Shown here: positions 43,222 through 52,559 of the stretch, in pieces | How positions within the stretch are numbered: the stretch's first letter is position 1 | Layout of the letters: each line of letters opens with the position of its first letter | Position numbers and translations under genes: made by a program | Notes under the pieces: model-generated | The model's database searches: none | Seen by the model: only the letters and a program-made list of their open reading frames with translations | Told to the model about the DNA's origin: nothing | Assembly (NCBI RefSeq): GCF_000220525.1 | Contig: NZ_AFPK01000035.1 | Coordinates: 1 to 64,000, forward strand | DNA length: 64,000 nucleotides | Source of the DNA: Ochrovirga pacifica | Lineage (GTDB): Bacteria; Bacteroidota; Bacteroidia; Flavobacteriales; Flavobacteriaceae | Direction: 5' to 3'

Positions 43222-44418
43222 ATGAACCTACATGAATATCAAGGAAAAGAAATTCTAAACAGTTTTGGTGTTAGAATTCAACGAGGAATTGTAGCAAGCA
43301 CTCCCGAAGAGGCTGTAGCAGCTGCCAAGCAATTAACAGATGAAACCGGTACCAGTTGGTACGTTGTAAAAGCCCAAGTTCATGCAGGAGGACGTGGAAA
43401 AGGAGGTGGAGTTAAGTTGGCTAAAAACTTAGATGAGGTAAAAGCGATTTCTGATGAAATAATTGGAATGCGTTTGGTTACCCCGCAAACATCTGCAGAA
43501 GGAAAACTGGTAAATCAAGTATTGATTGCAGAAGACGTGTACTATCCAGGAGAAAGCAAGACTGAAGAGTTTTATGTTTCAGTATTGTTAAATAGAGCTA
43601 CTGGAAAAAACATGGTCATGTATTCTCCTGAAGGAGGAATGGATATTGAAGAAGTAGCCGAAAAAACACCAGAATTAATCTTTACAGAAGAAATAGATCC
43701 TGCTACAGGAATTTTACCGTTCCAAGCACGAAAAATTGCTTTCAATTTAGGATTGTCTGGAGTTGCATTTAAAGAAATGAGTAAGTTTGTGATGGCTTTG
43801 GCTACTGCTTATGAAAAATCAGATGCGGCTATGTTTGAAATTAACCCTGTTTTAAAAACCTCAGATGATAAAATATTAGCTGTAGATGCTAAGGTGTCTT
43901 TAGATGAAAACGCTTTGTTCCGTCATAAAGATTTTGCAGAATTAAGAGACGTTCGTGAAGAACATCCAACAGAAGTTGAAGCAAAAGAAGCAGGATTGAA
44001 CTATGTTGCTTTGGATGGAAACGTAGGATGTATGGTAAACGGAGCAGGATTGGCTATGGGAACTATGGATTTGATAAAACAAGCAGGAGGAGACCCAGCT
44101 AACTTTTTGGACGTAGGAGGTACTGCGGATGCAAAACGTGTAGAGACAGCGTTTAGAATTATCTTAAAAGACCCTAAAGTAAAAGCTATTTTAGTAAACA
44201 TTTTTGGAGGTATTGTACGTTGCGACCGTGTAGCACAAGGAGTAGTTGATGCTTATAAAAACATGGGTGATAGCATAAACGTACCTATTATAGTTCGTTT
44301 GCAAGGAACCAATGCTGTAGAAGCAAAAGAATTGATTGATGCACAAGATGGCTTGGATGTAATTTCTGCAACCGAGTTCCAAGAAGCTGCTGAAAAAGTA
44401 CAAGAAGTATTGGCATAA
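43222..44418 (+). CDS. sucC: Succinyl-CoA synthetase, ADP-forming, subunit beta
   Basis: TCA-cycle enzyme subunit of 398 residues with ATP-grasp domain. Motifs are [12 protein letters not shown] at the N-terminus, [18 protein letters not shown] and FEINPVLKT in the nucleotide-binding half, and [15 protein letters not shown] plus [15 protein letters not shown] in the C-terminal CoA-ligase half. The ATG at 43222 gives the canonical N-terminus; a 23-codon upstream extension was rejected. The sucD partner is not adjacent. Confidence 0.96.
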   Translation: MNLHEYQGKEILNSFGVRIQRGIVASTPEEAVAAAKQLTDETGTSWYVVKAQVHAGGRGKGGGVKLAKNLDEVKAISDEIIGMRLVTPQTSAEGKLVNQVLIAEDVYYPGESKTEEFYVSVLLNRATGKNMVMYSPEGGMDIEEVAEKTPELIFTEEIDPATGILPFQARKIAFNLGLSGVAFKEMSKFVMALATAYEKSDAAMFEINPVLKTSDDKILAVDAKVSLDENALFRHKDFAELRDVREEHPTEVEAKEAGLNYVALDGNVGCMVNGAGLAMGTMDLIKQAGGDPANFLDVGGTADAKRVETAFRIILKDPKVKAILVNIFGGIVRCDRVAQGVVDAYKNMGDSINVPIIVRLQGTNAVEAKELIDAQDGLDVISATEFQEAAEKVQEVLA

Positions 44419-44444
44419 TTATTTCTTATACATATTCATAAAAG

Positions 44445-44469
44445 AGTCCTCTTTATAGGGGACTTTTTT
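44445..44469 (+). terminator. Rho-independent terminator after sucC
   Basis: AGTCCTC (44445-44451) pairs with GGGGACT (44458-44464) with one G-U, six-nt loop, followed by a T run to 44469. It lies 27 nt past the sucC stop. Confidence 0.85.
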
Positions 44470-44479
44470 ATGTTAAGAA

Positions 44480-45394
44480 CTATGCTATAAACTCTTTTCC
44501 GCTTTCTGCGGTATCTACATTTTTAAAAATAGTTTCAGCTTCTTTTTTAAATAAATTTGAGTCTTTGTAACGACTAGAGTAATGCCCTAAAATTAGTTTT
44601 TTTACTTTGGCGGCATCTGCAATTAATGCAGCTTCTTTAGCAGTGCTGTGTTTGGTACGTTCGGTTAAGTGTTTGTTGTCTTCTAAAAAAGTAGATTCGT
44701 GATACAACAAATCTACATGTTTAATAATAGGAACAATATCAGGTTTGTAAGCCGTATCACTACAAAAGGCATAACTTTTAGGAATTCTAGGAGGTAAGGT
44801 TAATGTTTGATTGTGAACTATACTTCCATCTTTTTTAACAAAGTCTTTTCCGTTTTTTAGGTGATGGTAATCGCAAATTTCAATTTCAGGTTCTCTTTTT
44901 ACAGCTTCTATATTTATTTTTCTCAAATCGGATTTTTCCGAGAACAAAAAACCATTGGTATACACCCTGTGGTCTAAAGGAATGGTATGAACAGTAATTT
45001 TTTTGTCTTCAAAAATAAGTTCAGATTTTTTGCTAGACAATTCATGAAATAAAAGAGGAAAAGCGGTCCAAGAATTAGAGAGTTTAAGCTGTAATGTAAT
45101 AATTTCTTTAATTCCTTTGGGTCCATACACATGTAATTCTGTTCGTCTGTCCAACAAACCAAAGGTGGAAATCAACCCGACCAAACCAAAAAAATGATCT
45201 CCGTGTAAATGCGAAATAAAAATATGTTTGATTTTTGCAAAAGGAACTTTGTGTTGTCTAAGCAATACTTGTGTCCCTTCACCACAATCAATCAAAACAT
45301 GTCTTTCGTTGATTTTTAGATATTGTGCTGTAGGGTATGCGTTGGTTCTGGGACTGGCTGAATGACAACCTAATATAGTTAGATGGATCCCCAT
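44480..45394 (-). CDS. rnz: Ribonuclease Z
   Basis: Zinc-dependent endonuclease that matures tRNA 3' ends. The 304-residue metallo-beta-lactamase protein has the signature SHLHGDHFFG with His62, His64, Asp66 and His67. The conserved LIDCGEGTQ, the late CSDTAY and HESTF motifs, and LILGHYSSRY near the C-terminus complete the family set. It is 1 nt downstream of the STAS-like gene, probably in an operon with pyrR-pyrB. Confidence 0.95.
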   Translation of the reverse strand: MGIHLTILGCHSASPRTNAYPTAQYLKINERHVLIDCGEGTQVLLRQHKVPFAKIKHIFISHLHGDHFFGLVGLISTFGLLDRRTELHVYGPKGIKEIITLQLKLSNSWTAFPLLFHELSSKKSELIFEDKKITVHTIPLDHRVYTNGFLFSEKSDLRKINIEAVKREPEIEICDYHHLKNGKDFVKKDGSIVHNQTLTLPPRIPKSYAFCSDTAYKPDIVPIIKHVDLLYHESTFLEDNKHLTERTKHSTAKEAALIADAAKVKKLILGHYSSRYKDSNLFKKEAETIFKNVDTAESGKEFIA

Positions 45395-45395
45395 A

Positions 45396-45722
45396 TTAAA
45401 AACCTAGGTCGCGTGTCATTTCATCCATATCAATCATATCTTCAGCTTCAATTAAAGTCGGTACAACGTTTAGCTCCTCATCAAAAGCATCTGCATCAAA
45501 AGAAGGAATGATAATTACAAAAGAAGAATTGCTTTCTGTTTGGATTTCTGCAAAGTGAATTAAAGAGGCAACTTCTTGGTCTGTTGCATTGGTTTTGCTT
45601 AAGTCTATTACCAGATTTTGATTTTTAAATTCATCAAATTGGTTTTTTAATGCTGTACTAAAAGCTTTAAAATTATCTGCAGCAGTAATTAAGGTATATT
45701 TTTCTTTAGTGCTAATGTCCAT
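45396..45722 (-). CDS. STAS-like conserved flavobacterial protein
   Basis: The 108-residue protein shows the alternating beta-alpha pattern of STAS domains: FKAFSTALKNQFDEF, then LVIDLSKTNATDQEVASLIH, which resembles the phosphoacceptor-loop region, then SFVIIIPSF and an acidic tail (EAEDMIDMDEMTRDLGF). In flavobacteria it regularly precedes rnz. Function is unknown; a partner-switch or scaffold role is only a guess. Spacing of 1 nt to both neighbours supports co-transcription. Confidence 0.65.
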   Translation of the reverse strand: MDISTKEKYTLITAADNFKAFSTALKNQFDEFKNQNLVIDLSKTNATDQEVASLIHFAEIQTESNSSFVIIIPSFDADAFDEELNVVPTLIEAEDMIDMDEMTRDLGF

Positions 45723-45723
45723 T

Positions 45724-46653
45724 TTATTTCTTGATTTGTTGAGCTAATAAATAGATACAGGCCATACGTATGGCAACTCCATTTTCTACCTGATTTAAAA
45801 TAATTGCTTGGTCAGAATCGGCAACGTCAGAAGTAATTTCTACTCCACGGTTGATAGGTCCTGGGTGCATAATGGTAATTTCAGAGTCTAGGGAGTTGAG
45901 TAGTTTTTTATCAACACCATATAGCTGTGTGTACTCTCTTGTAGAGGGAAAGTATTTTATGTCCATGCGTTCGTTTTGTACCCTTAGCATGTTCGCAACA
46001 TCGGCCCATTCTAAGGCTTTTCTTAAGTTGGTTTCTACACCCACACCTAAACTTTCTATGTATTTAGGAATTAAGGTAACAGGACCGCAAACTTTTACTT
46101 GAGCTCCTAAGAGCTTTAATGCGTAGATATTAGAAAGTGCTACTCTAGAGTGTAAAATGTCTCCCACAATAACTACTTTTTTTCCAGCCACATCTCCTAA
46201 ATGTTTTTTTATAGAAAAAGTATCTAACAATGCTTGTGTGGGATGTTCATGTGTACCATCACCTGCATTGATGATTTTAGTATCTACGTATTTAGATAAA
46301 AATTCATGGGCTCCAACATCGGGGTGTCTCATAACAATAATATCTACTTTCATAGATAAAATATTGTTCACGGTATCAATCAATGTTTCTCCTTTTTTTA
46401 CCGAAGAACCTGAAGCAGAAAAGTTAATCACATCAGCAGATAGTCTTTTTTCTGCCAACTCAAAAGACAACTTGGTACGCGTGCTGTTTTCAAAAAACAA
46501 GTTGGCAATGGTTACATCTCTTAGCGAAGGTACTTTTTTTATAGGTCTGTTAATCACTTCTTTAAAATGATCAGCAGTGTTAAAAATTAAATCAATATCG
46601 TCTTTTATTAGGTGTTTAATTCCTAATAAATTTGAAACACTTAGGGTACTCAT
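45724..46653 (-). CDS. pyrB: Aspartate carbamoyltransferase catalytic subunit
   Basis: Catalyses the committed step of pyrimidine synthesis. The 309-residue protein carries the carbamoyl-phosphate site FFENSTRTKLSFE (Ser57, Thr58, Arg59, Thr60), DGTHEHPTQALLD in the middle and MHPGPINRGVEI in the aspartate domain. No pyrI regulatory subunit gene adjoins it. It directly follows pyrR with no gap. Confidence 0.96.
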   Translation of the reverse strand: MSTLSVSNLLGIKHLIKDDIDLIFNTADHFKEVINRPIKKVPSLRDVTIANLFFENSTRTKLSFELAEKRLSADVINFSASGSSVKKGETLIDTVNNILSMKVDIIVMRHPDVGAHEFLSKYVDTKIINAGDGTHEHPTQALLDTFSIKKHLGDVAGKKVVIVGDILHSRVALSNIYALKLLGAQVKVCGPVTLIPKYIESLGVGVETNLRKALEWADVANMLRVQNERMDIKYFPSTREYTQLYGVDKKLLNSLDSEITIMHPGPINRGVEITSDVADSDQAIILNQVENGVAIRMACIYLLAQQIKK

Positions 46654-47205
46654 TTATTGTTTTTTTGATCTTTTTGTTATGTATACAGAATCAGACAGGG
46701 TGTTGTTACTCCAATTAACAATTACTTTTTCTTCGTTAATTACGTCTACGGTAGCTCCTTTGTAGTCTGGTTGTATAGGCAGGTGTCTGCTAAAACGCCT
46801 ATCTACAAGTACCATCAGTTCTATTTCATTTGGTCTTCCGTAAGATTGAATGGCTGTTAAGGCTGCATTAATGCTACGCCCAGAATAGAGTACGTCGTCA
46901 ATAAAAACTACATTTTTATCTTCTACCAAAAAGTTAATTTCTGTAGAGTTTGCGCTTAATGGCTCGGTTCGTCGTCTAAAATCGTCTCGGTAAAAAGTGA
47001 TGTCTAATTTTCCTAACTTGATATTCTGTATTTGATAATCTTTGGTAAGAATTTCAGCAATACGTTCTGCAAAAAAAGTTCCTCTTGGTTGCAGGCCAAT
47101 TAGGACAGTATTAGAAAAATCACCATGATTTTCAATTAGCTGACAGGCCAAGCGTTGTAGGATAATTTGAATTTTTTTGGAATTAAGAAGGATTTTATCA
47201 CTCAT
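46654..47205 (-). CDS. pyrR: PyrR bifunctional regulator / uracil phosphoribosyltransferase
   Basis: The 183-residue protein has the phosphoribosyltransferase fold with PRPP loop VVFIDDVLYSGRSINAAL and an early VLIGLQPRGTFFAERI. PyrR binds pyr mRNA leaders in Firmicutes to control attenuation. Whether it does so here is uncertain, since no obvious leader stem was seen in the 150-nt upstream region. The ATG at 47205 was preferred to a TTG four codons upstream. It forms an operon with pyrB. Confidence 0.92.
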   Translation of the reverse strand: MSDKILLNSKKIQIILQRLACQLIENHGDFSNTVLIGLQPRGTFFAERIAEILTKDYQIQNIKLGKLDITFYRDDFRRRTEPLSANSTEINFLVEDKNVVFIDDVLYSGRSINAALTAIQSYGRPNEIELMVLVDRRFSRHLPIQPDYKGATVDVINEEKVIVNWSNNTLSDSVYITKRSKKQ

Positions 47206-47355
47206 TGAGACTTGCAAAATTTGTTCTACAAATATAGTTTTTTTGTTGATTAAATTGTTAAAAACATTTGTTAGTATCCTTAGTAATTATCAGCGTTTGT
47301 ATTATCTTTATACCAATTTACTTGCAATTGCCCCATCTATTAAAAAGAGAGAATT

Positions 47356-48729
47356 ATGATGTCATTAGCCAAATTTGAAGAAATGTTAAAAACCAATGAT
47401 GTCTATTTTTTTGATACTACAGAGTTTGAGGAAATCATCCATCATTACCTAGACGAAGGAAATAGTTCTATGGCAAAAAAAGCAATTTATTTGGCATTAG
47501 AACAGCATCCAGATTCTGTTGATATAAAACTTATAGAAGCTGAAGTATATATTTTTGAAGACCAATACGACAAAGCACAATATTTGTTAGAAAACTTAAA
47601 GGCAATTTACCCATCTAATGAAGAAGTGTATGTGCAAATTGCCAATCTCTTATCAAAACAAGACAAACACGAACAAGCAATAGAAAGTTTAAAAATTGCT
47701 GAAAAATATACGGATGATTTAGCAGATATTTCTTTATTAATTGGAATGGAATATTTGTTTTTAGACAAGTTTCATCAGTCTAGAAAATACTTTTCTAGAT
47801 GTTTAGAGCAAGATTTAGAAGACTATCATGCTTTGTACAATATTATTTATTGTTACGAAATGGAGTCTGAACACGAACATGCTATTGGTTTTTTAAATTC
47901 ATATATTGACAAAAATCCTTATTGCGAAGTTGCGTGGCATCAATTAGGTAGACAGTATTATGTGTTAAAAAAGTACGAGGATGCACTTAAAGCTTTTGAT
48001 TATGCGGTAGTTATAGAAGAAGAATTTTTAGGAGCGTATATAGAAAAAGCCAAAGCATTAGAAAAGTTAGAACGTTATGATGAGGCCATTGAAAACTATA
48101 AAATTACATTAACTCTAGAAGATCCTACCTCTTTTGCATACTTAAGAATAGGAGAGTGTTACAGTTATAAAAAACAGTTGGCTAAGGCAATTCATTACTA
48201 CAAAAAAGCCGTTCACGAAGATCCATTATTAGACAAAGGCTGGATGGTTTTAGCTTTAGCACACATACAACAAAAAGAATACGACAAAGCTTTGCATTAT
48301 GCAAATAAAGCTCTTGCCTTGGACGAAACAAATGCTGATTATTGGAAGTGCCATGCAGAGATTAATTTAAGTTTACAGTTTTATGAAGAGGCTGCAGCAT
48401 CTTACGAGAAATGTATTCGTTTGGGGTTGTCTGGAGTTACTATTTGGATTCAATTGGCAGATGTTTGGACACATGCAAAAAAATATACCAATGCTTTAGA
48501 AATTTTAATCAGAGCAAAAAAACAGCATCAAAACTTTGCAGAAATAGAGTATAGATTAGGATGTTTGTTGTTTTTAAAAGATAAAAGGAAAGAGGCATAT
48601 TTACATTTAAAAACAGCATTAAGTTTAGACCCTAACAGTTGTTTGGTTGTAGAAAACCTATTCCCTAAAGTTTTTGAAGATAAAGAAGTAAAAAGAATGA
48701 TTTCAAACGCTTTGGATAACTCCCAATAA
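47356..48729 (+). CDS. Tetratricopeptide-repeat protein
   Basis: The 457-residue protein is almost fully made of TPR units, about a dozen, for example YDKAQYLLENLKAIYPSNEE, YEDALKAFDYAVVIEEEFLG, YDKALHYANKALALDETNAD and YTNALEILIRAKKQHQNF. There is no signal peptide or membrane segment, so it is likely a cytoplasmic scaffold. It is the first gene of a run with two DUF368 genes and aroE, 28 nt ahead of the first DUF368. This TPR-DUF368-aroE order is usual in flavobacteria. Its partner is unknown. Confidence 0.88.
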   Translation: MMSLAKFEEMLKTNDVYFFDTTEFEEIIHHYLDEGNSSMAKKAIYLALEQHPDSVDIKLIEAEVYIFEDQYDKAQYLLENLKAIYPSNEEVYVQIANLLSKQDKHEQAIESLKIAEKYTDDLADISLLIGMEYLFLDKFHQSRKYFSRCLEQDLEDYHALYNIIYCYEMESEHEHAIGFLNSYIDKNPYCEVAWHQLGRQYYVLKKYEDALKAFDYAVVIEEEFLGAYIEKAKALEKLERYDEAIENYKITLTLEDPTSFAYLRIGECYSYKKQLAKAIHYYKKAVHEDPLLDKGWMVLALAHIQQKEYDKALHYANKALALDETNADYWKCHAEINLSLQFYEEAAASYEKCIRLGLSGVTIWIQLADVWTHAKKYTNALEILIRAKKQHQNFAEIEYRLGCLLFLKDKRKEAYLHLKTALSLDPNSCLVVENLFPKVFEDKEVKRMISNALDNSQ

Positions 48730-48757
48730 AAATTACTTTTGCTCAAAAAACTTTTTA

Positions 48758-49681
48758 ATGAAAAGATCTATCAAAGATTATTTTGTGATTTCTTTAAAAG
48801 GAATGGCAATGGGGGCTGCTGATGTAGTTCCAGGAGTTTCTGGGGGAACAATTGCTTTTATTTCTGGAATATATGAAGAATTGTTAACCTCGATAAGCAA
48901 TGTAAATGTTTCGGTTTTAAAAACGTTAAAAAACGACGGATTAAAAGCTGCTTGGAAACAGTTAAACGCTAGCTTTTTATTAGCTTTAATGCTTGGTATT
49001 GCTGTTAGTGTTATTTCTTTGGCTAAAGGGATTTCTTTTTTGTTAGTAAACCATCCAATAATGGTTTGGTCATTCTTTTTCGGGTTGGTTTTAGCAAGCA
49101 TCATTTACGTAGGAAAACAAATTAATCAATGGAGAGTGCAAGAAATAGTTGCTTTGGTTTTGTCTGGACTGGTAGCTTATTATGTTACAATAGCAGAACC
49201 CATGGTAAGTGATGATGCTTCTTTATGGTTTTTATTTTTGGCAGGTGCCTTAGCAATTTGTGCTATGATTTTGCCTGGGATTTCAGGAGCTTTTATTTTG
49301 GTACTATTAGGAGCTTATCAAAGTATACTAGAGGCTGTTCATAGTAGAAATTTACAAGTAATAATGGTTGTAGGTGCAGGGGCAGTTGTAGGCTTGTTAA
49401 GCTTTTCTAAGGTTTTAAAATGGCTTTTTGTTAACTATAAAAACATTACTTTGGCAGGGCTTACGGGTTTTATTGTTGGATCTTTGAATAAAATCTGGCC
49501 ATGGAAACTTACGTTAAGTACAAGAATTAATTCTAAAGGTGTAGAAGTTCCTGTTTTGCAAAAAAGCATTTTGCCACAAAATTTTGAAGGAGATGCCCAC
49601 CTTTGGACAGCCATACTTTTAGCTATTTGTGGTTTTGCTATTATTCTTTTGATGGAAAAAATTGCCAGCAAAAAAGCTTAG
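48758..49681 (+). CDS. DUF368 (PopT-like) membrane protein, copy 1
   Basis: The 307-residue protein has about eight to nine membrane helices and the inverted-repeat signatures of DUF368: GAADVVPGVSGGTIAFISG near residue 20 and MILPGISGAFILVLLGAY near 175. DUF368 proteins (PopT) were shown to recycle undecaprenyl phosphate across the cytoplasmic membrane for cell-wall and glycan synthesis. It is immediately followed by a second paralog with a 3-nt gap. Confidence 0.9.
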   Translation: MKRSIKDYFVISLKGMAMGAADVVPGVSGGTIAFISGIYEELLTSISNVNVSVLKTLKNDGLKAAWKQLNASFLLALMLGIAVSVISLAKGISFLLVNHPIMVWSFFFGLVLASIIYVGKQINQWRVQEIVALVLSGLVAYYVTIAEPMVSDDASLWFLFLAGALAICAMILPGISGAFILVLLGAYQSILEAVHSRNLQVIMVVGAGAVVGLLSFSKVLKWLFVNYKNITLAGLTGFIVGSLNKIWPWKLTLSTRINSKGVEVPVLQKSILPQNFEGDAHLWTAILLAICGFAIILLMEKIASKKA

Positions 49682-49684
49682 TAC

Positions 49685-50680
49685 ATGAATCCTAAATACC
49701 TTGCACTTTTTTTAAAAGGAGTTCTGATGGGGGCAGCAAACAAAGTCCCAGGAGTTTCGGGTGGTGCGGTAGCTTATGTTTTGGGGTTTTATAATGAACT
49801 AATTTATTCCTTTCAAAAAGTAAATGGAAAAGCTTTTAGATTGTTTTTTAAAAGAGGTTTTAAAAGTTTTTACCAGTACATAAATGCTTCTTTCTTAATC
49901 TGTATACATGGAGGAATTGCATTTAGTTATTTTACCGTTTCTAGAGTTTTAGATTATTTTTTAAATGCCTACGAGCTTGCCGTATGGGCTTTGTTTTTTG
50001 GAATGATTATAGGCTCTGGGATATATCTAATTAAGAAATATCAAGGATGGAGTCTTAGAAGTTATCTTTCTTTAGCTGTAGGGATTTTTATTGGAGTAGC
50101 ACTAAACTTTATTGAGCCTAGTACTGAAAATCACAATTTGTGGTTTGTTTTTTTATGTGGAATGATTGGGGTTTCAGGAATGACGATTCCAGGTCTTTCA
50201 GGTTCTTACTTATTGATATTAATGGGGAACTATGTTTTTCTATTGGTTGATACAGTAAACGTTATTGGAAAAATTGGTTTAGAGTTGTTTGGAGGGAATT
50301 TTACAACGTTTAGCAATGCCAATCATCAAGAATATTTACAAATATTTATAGTATTTACATTGGGTTCTATTAGTGGATTGATTTTTTTCTCTCAGATGTT
50401 GGCTTATGTTCTTAATAAGTGGGAAAAAACAGTAAATGCTGTTATTATAGGATTTATTATAGGTTCCTTAGGAACGGTTTGGCCATGGAAAAATAAAATT
50501 TTTATGACTGAAAATGGTCAGTGGGTTCACAATAAATTCAATCAAAAAATAGTGGTAGGTTTTGATAAGTATTGGCCTAATTTATCACAACAAGAAAATT
50601 ACATAGCACTTTTGTTTGTGATTTTTGGAATAGCAATGGTATTGGCTTTAGAACATTATTCAAAAAATAAAAAAAGATGA
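49685..50680 (+). CDS. DUF368 (PopT-like) membrane protein, copy 2
   Basis: The 331-residue paralog of the preceding gene keeps both signature loops, GAANKVPGVSGGAVAYVLG and MTIPGLSGSYLLILMGNY, but differs strongly elsewhere, so the duplication is old. It has a similar helix count and a longer loop near the C-terminus. The two may form a heteromer or have different polyprenyl substrates; this is inference. Its stop overlaps the aroE start (ATGA). Confidence 0.9.
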   Translation: MNPKYLALFLKGVLMGAANKVPGVSGGAVAYVLGFYNELIYSFQKVNGKAFRLFFKRGFKSFYQYINASFLICIHGGIAFSYFTVSRVLDYFLNAYELAVWALFFGMIIGSGIYLIKKYQGWSLRSYLSLAVGIFIGVALNFIEPSTENHNLWFVFLCGMIGVSGMTIPGLSGSYLLILMGNYVFLLVDTVNVIGKIGLELFGGNFTTFSNANHQEYLQIFIVFTLGSISGLIFFSQMLAYVLNKWEKTVNAVIIGFIIGSLGTVWPWKNKIFMTENGQWVHNKFNQKIVVGFDKYWPNLSQQENYIALLFVIFGIAMVLALEHYSKNKKR

Positions 50681-51417
50681 GTTTAAAAACATTTGGATTG
50701 GTAGGAAAGGATATTTCATATTCTTTCTCTAGAGGATATTTTACGCAGAAATTTAAAGATTTGCAATTAGACAATCATCAATATGTAAATTTTGATTTGC
50801 CCGAAGTTTCTTTGTTAGAAAACATCATAGCAGAAAAGAAAGAGGGGTTAACAGGGATGAATGTTACAATACCCTACAAGCAAGAAGTAATGCAGTTTTT
50901 AACAGAAATAGATGAGGATGCCAAAGAAATAGGAGCAGTTAATGTTATCAAGTTAACCCAAGATAAAGTAATAGGTTACAATACAGATGTTTATGGTTTT
51001 CAAAAATCGATTGAACCTTTTTTAAAATCACATCATACTAAAGCATTGATTTTAGGAACAGGAGGAGCTTCTAAGGCCGTAAAACATGCGTTTAAAAAAT
51101 TAGGAATTGCACATCAATACGTGTCAAGAACTGCTGCAGAAGGAGTGTTGACTTATAGCAGTTTAAACAAAGAGTTGATGGAGGAATATTCGGTAATTGT
51201 AAATACATCTCCTTTAGGAACATCACCTAAAGTAGAACTAAAACCAGACATTCCATATCAATACTTAACCGAAAAACATTTGTTGTTTGATTTGATTTAC
51301 AATCCAGCAGAAACTACTTTTTTACGATTGGGAAAAGAGCAAGGAGCAACCATCAAAAATGGGTTACAGATGTTAGAATTACAAGCAGAAAAGTCTTGGG
51401 AAATTTGGAATAGTTAA
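50677..51417 (+). CDS. aroE: Shikimate dehydrogenase
   Basis: NADP-dependent enzyme of aromatic amino-acid synthesis, 246 residues. The shikimate-site motif SYSFSRGYFTQKF at the N-terminus, GMNVTIPYKQEVM with the catalytic Lys, and EIGAVNVIK are present. So is the nucleotide loop ALILGTGGASKAVKHAF, with late NGLQMLELQA. It is shorter than E. coli AroE (272) but typical for flavobacteria. It is translationally coupled to the second DUF368 gene. Confidence 0.95.
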   Translation: MSLKTFGLVGKDISYSFSRGYFTQKFKDLQLDNHQYVNFDLPEVSLLENIIAEKKEGLTGMNVTIPYKQEVMQFLTEIDEDAKEIGAVNVIKLTQDKVIGYNTDVYGFQKSIEPFLKSHHTKALILGTGGASKAVKHAFKKLGIAHQYVSRTAAEGVLTYSSLNKELMEEYSVIVNTSPLGTSPKVELKPDIPYQYLTEKHLLFDLIYNPAETTFLRLGKEQGATIKNGLQMLELQAEKSWEIWNS

Positions 51418-51480
51418 ATTGGTATAGTATTTGTTTTTAAAATTATATTAACTTTAGTATCAAGTAAAAAGTATTACATT

Positions 51481-51894
51481 ATGAAAGCAATTTATATACT
51501 AACATTGTTGATGTGTACGCTAGGTGTAACGGCACAAGAAACAAGCGATCAAAATCCAAACTACCAACGTAGTTATGAAAAATATGCAAAACTAAGTCAA
51601 GATTACGTAAATAAACAAGGAACAACGGCACAACAAACATATGTAGCTATTGATCTTATGGAAGAAAAAAGAATTCGTAAAAAAATGGTGAAAGATCATC
51701 GTGCAATGAGAAGGCTTTGGAGGCACGAAGAACGTATGGAAGCTGCCAAAAACACCAAGTACAGAGTATATCATAACGGGTATTCTGGATGGAACACCAA
51801 CATAGGTATTGGTATAGGAGCAAGAAGAGGTTTTTCTGTTTATAGTGGAATTTACAGTCCTTTTTGGGGATATTCACCACGTTTTTGTAGATAA
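51481..51894 (+). CDS. Unknown small secreted basic protein
   Basis: I do not recognise a family. The 137-residue product has a signal peptide (AIYILTLLMCTLGVTAQ). A helical, charged middle part follows (EEKRIRKKMVKDHRAMRRLW), then a glycine/aromatic-rich C-terminus (GYSGWNTNIGIGIGARRGF and PFWGYSP). It lies 14 nt upstream of the LpoB-like gene and is likely co-transcribed with it. A cell-wall or envelope role is suggested by context only. Confidence 0.65.
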   Translation: MKAIYILTLLMCTLGVTAQETSDQNPNYQRSYEKYAKLSQDYVNKQGTTAQQTYVAIDLMEEKRIRKKMVKDHRAMRRLWRHEERMEAAKNTKYRVYHNGYSGWNTNIGIGIGARRGFSVYSGIYSPFWGYSPRFCR

Positions 51895-51908
51895 ATAAAA
51901 ATAAAAAA

Positions 51909-52496
51909 ATGAAGAAAATAATTATTGTATTAGCACTAGGATTTGTTGGAATCGTTAGCTTAGAATCTTGTTCAAGGAAAGTAACAAGAGTTGGAGTAGA
52001 AGAACAAATAGACATTAGCGGAAGATGGAACGATACCGATGCTAGAATGGCCGCTCAGGATTTGAGTACACAAGCAGTCTTGGGAGATTGGTTGAATACA
52101 CACATGATAGAGAAAAAGAAAAAACCCGTAGTTATTGTTGGTTTGGTACGAAACAAATCTCATGAACATATAGATGGTGAATTGTTTACGGTAGAAATAG
52201 AAAAAGCTTTAGTAAAATCTCAGAGAGCAAGAGTTGTTCAAGGAGGAGAAATGAGAAACGAATTGAGAGCAGAAAGAGCAGATCAGCAAGAAAATGCATC
52301 TGTATCTACCATGAAAAAATTTGGTCTAGAAACTGGAGCAGATTATATGCTACAAGGAACTATTAATTCTGTGGTAGATGCACATAAAAGAGAAAAGGTG
52401 GTGTACTACCAAATAGATTTAACATTAACCAATATACAAACCAATGAAAAAGTTTGGTTTGGAGAAAAGAAAATAAAAAAGTTTGTTAAAAACTAA
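51909..52496 (+). CDS. LpoB-like lipoprotein (penicillin-binding protein activator)
   Basis: The 195-residue protein has a lipoprotein signal (LESCSRK, lipobox ending at Cys21) and the LpoB-type domain: GRWNDTDARMAAQDL near residue 38, VIVGLVRNKSHEHIDGELFT, and late VVYYQIDLTLTNIQTNEKVW. LpoB in E. coli is an outer-membrane lipoprotein that activates PBP1b; the Bacteroidota partner is not known. It is followed by a strong terminator and a COG3014-type lipoprotein gene. Confidence 0.85.
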   Translation: MKKIIIVLALGFVGIVSLESCSRKVTRVGVEEQIDISGRWNDTDARMAAQDLSTQAVLGDWLNTHMIEKKKKPVVIVGLVRNKSHEHIDGELFTVEIEKALVKSQRARVVQGGEMRNELRAERADQQENASVSTMKKFGLETGADYMLQGTINSVVDAHKREKVVYYQIDLTLTNIQTNEKVWFGEKKIKKFVKN

Positions 52497-52514
52497 AACA
52501 AACCAAAAGAAAAC

Positions 52515-52548
52515 AAAACTGTTTGGATAGCTATTCAAACAGTTTTTT
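52515..52548 (+). terminator. Strong hairpin terminator between LpoB-like and COG3014-like genes
   Basis: A 16-nt arm (52515-52530) pairs with 52531-52546 with a single G-U; the centre forms the small loop. A run of six T follows. It may only partly end transcription, because the next gene starts 12 nt later. Confidence 0.8.
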
Positions 52549-52559
52549 AGTTTATGGGC

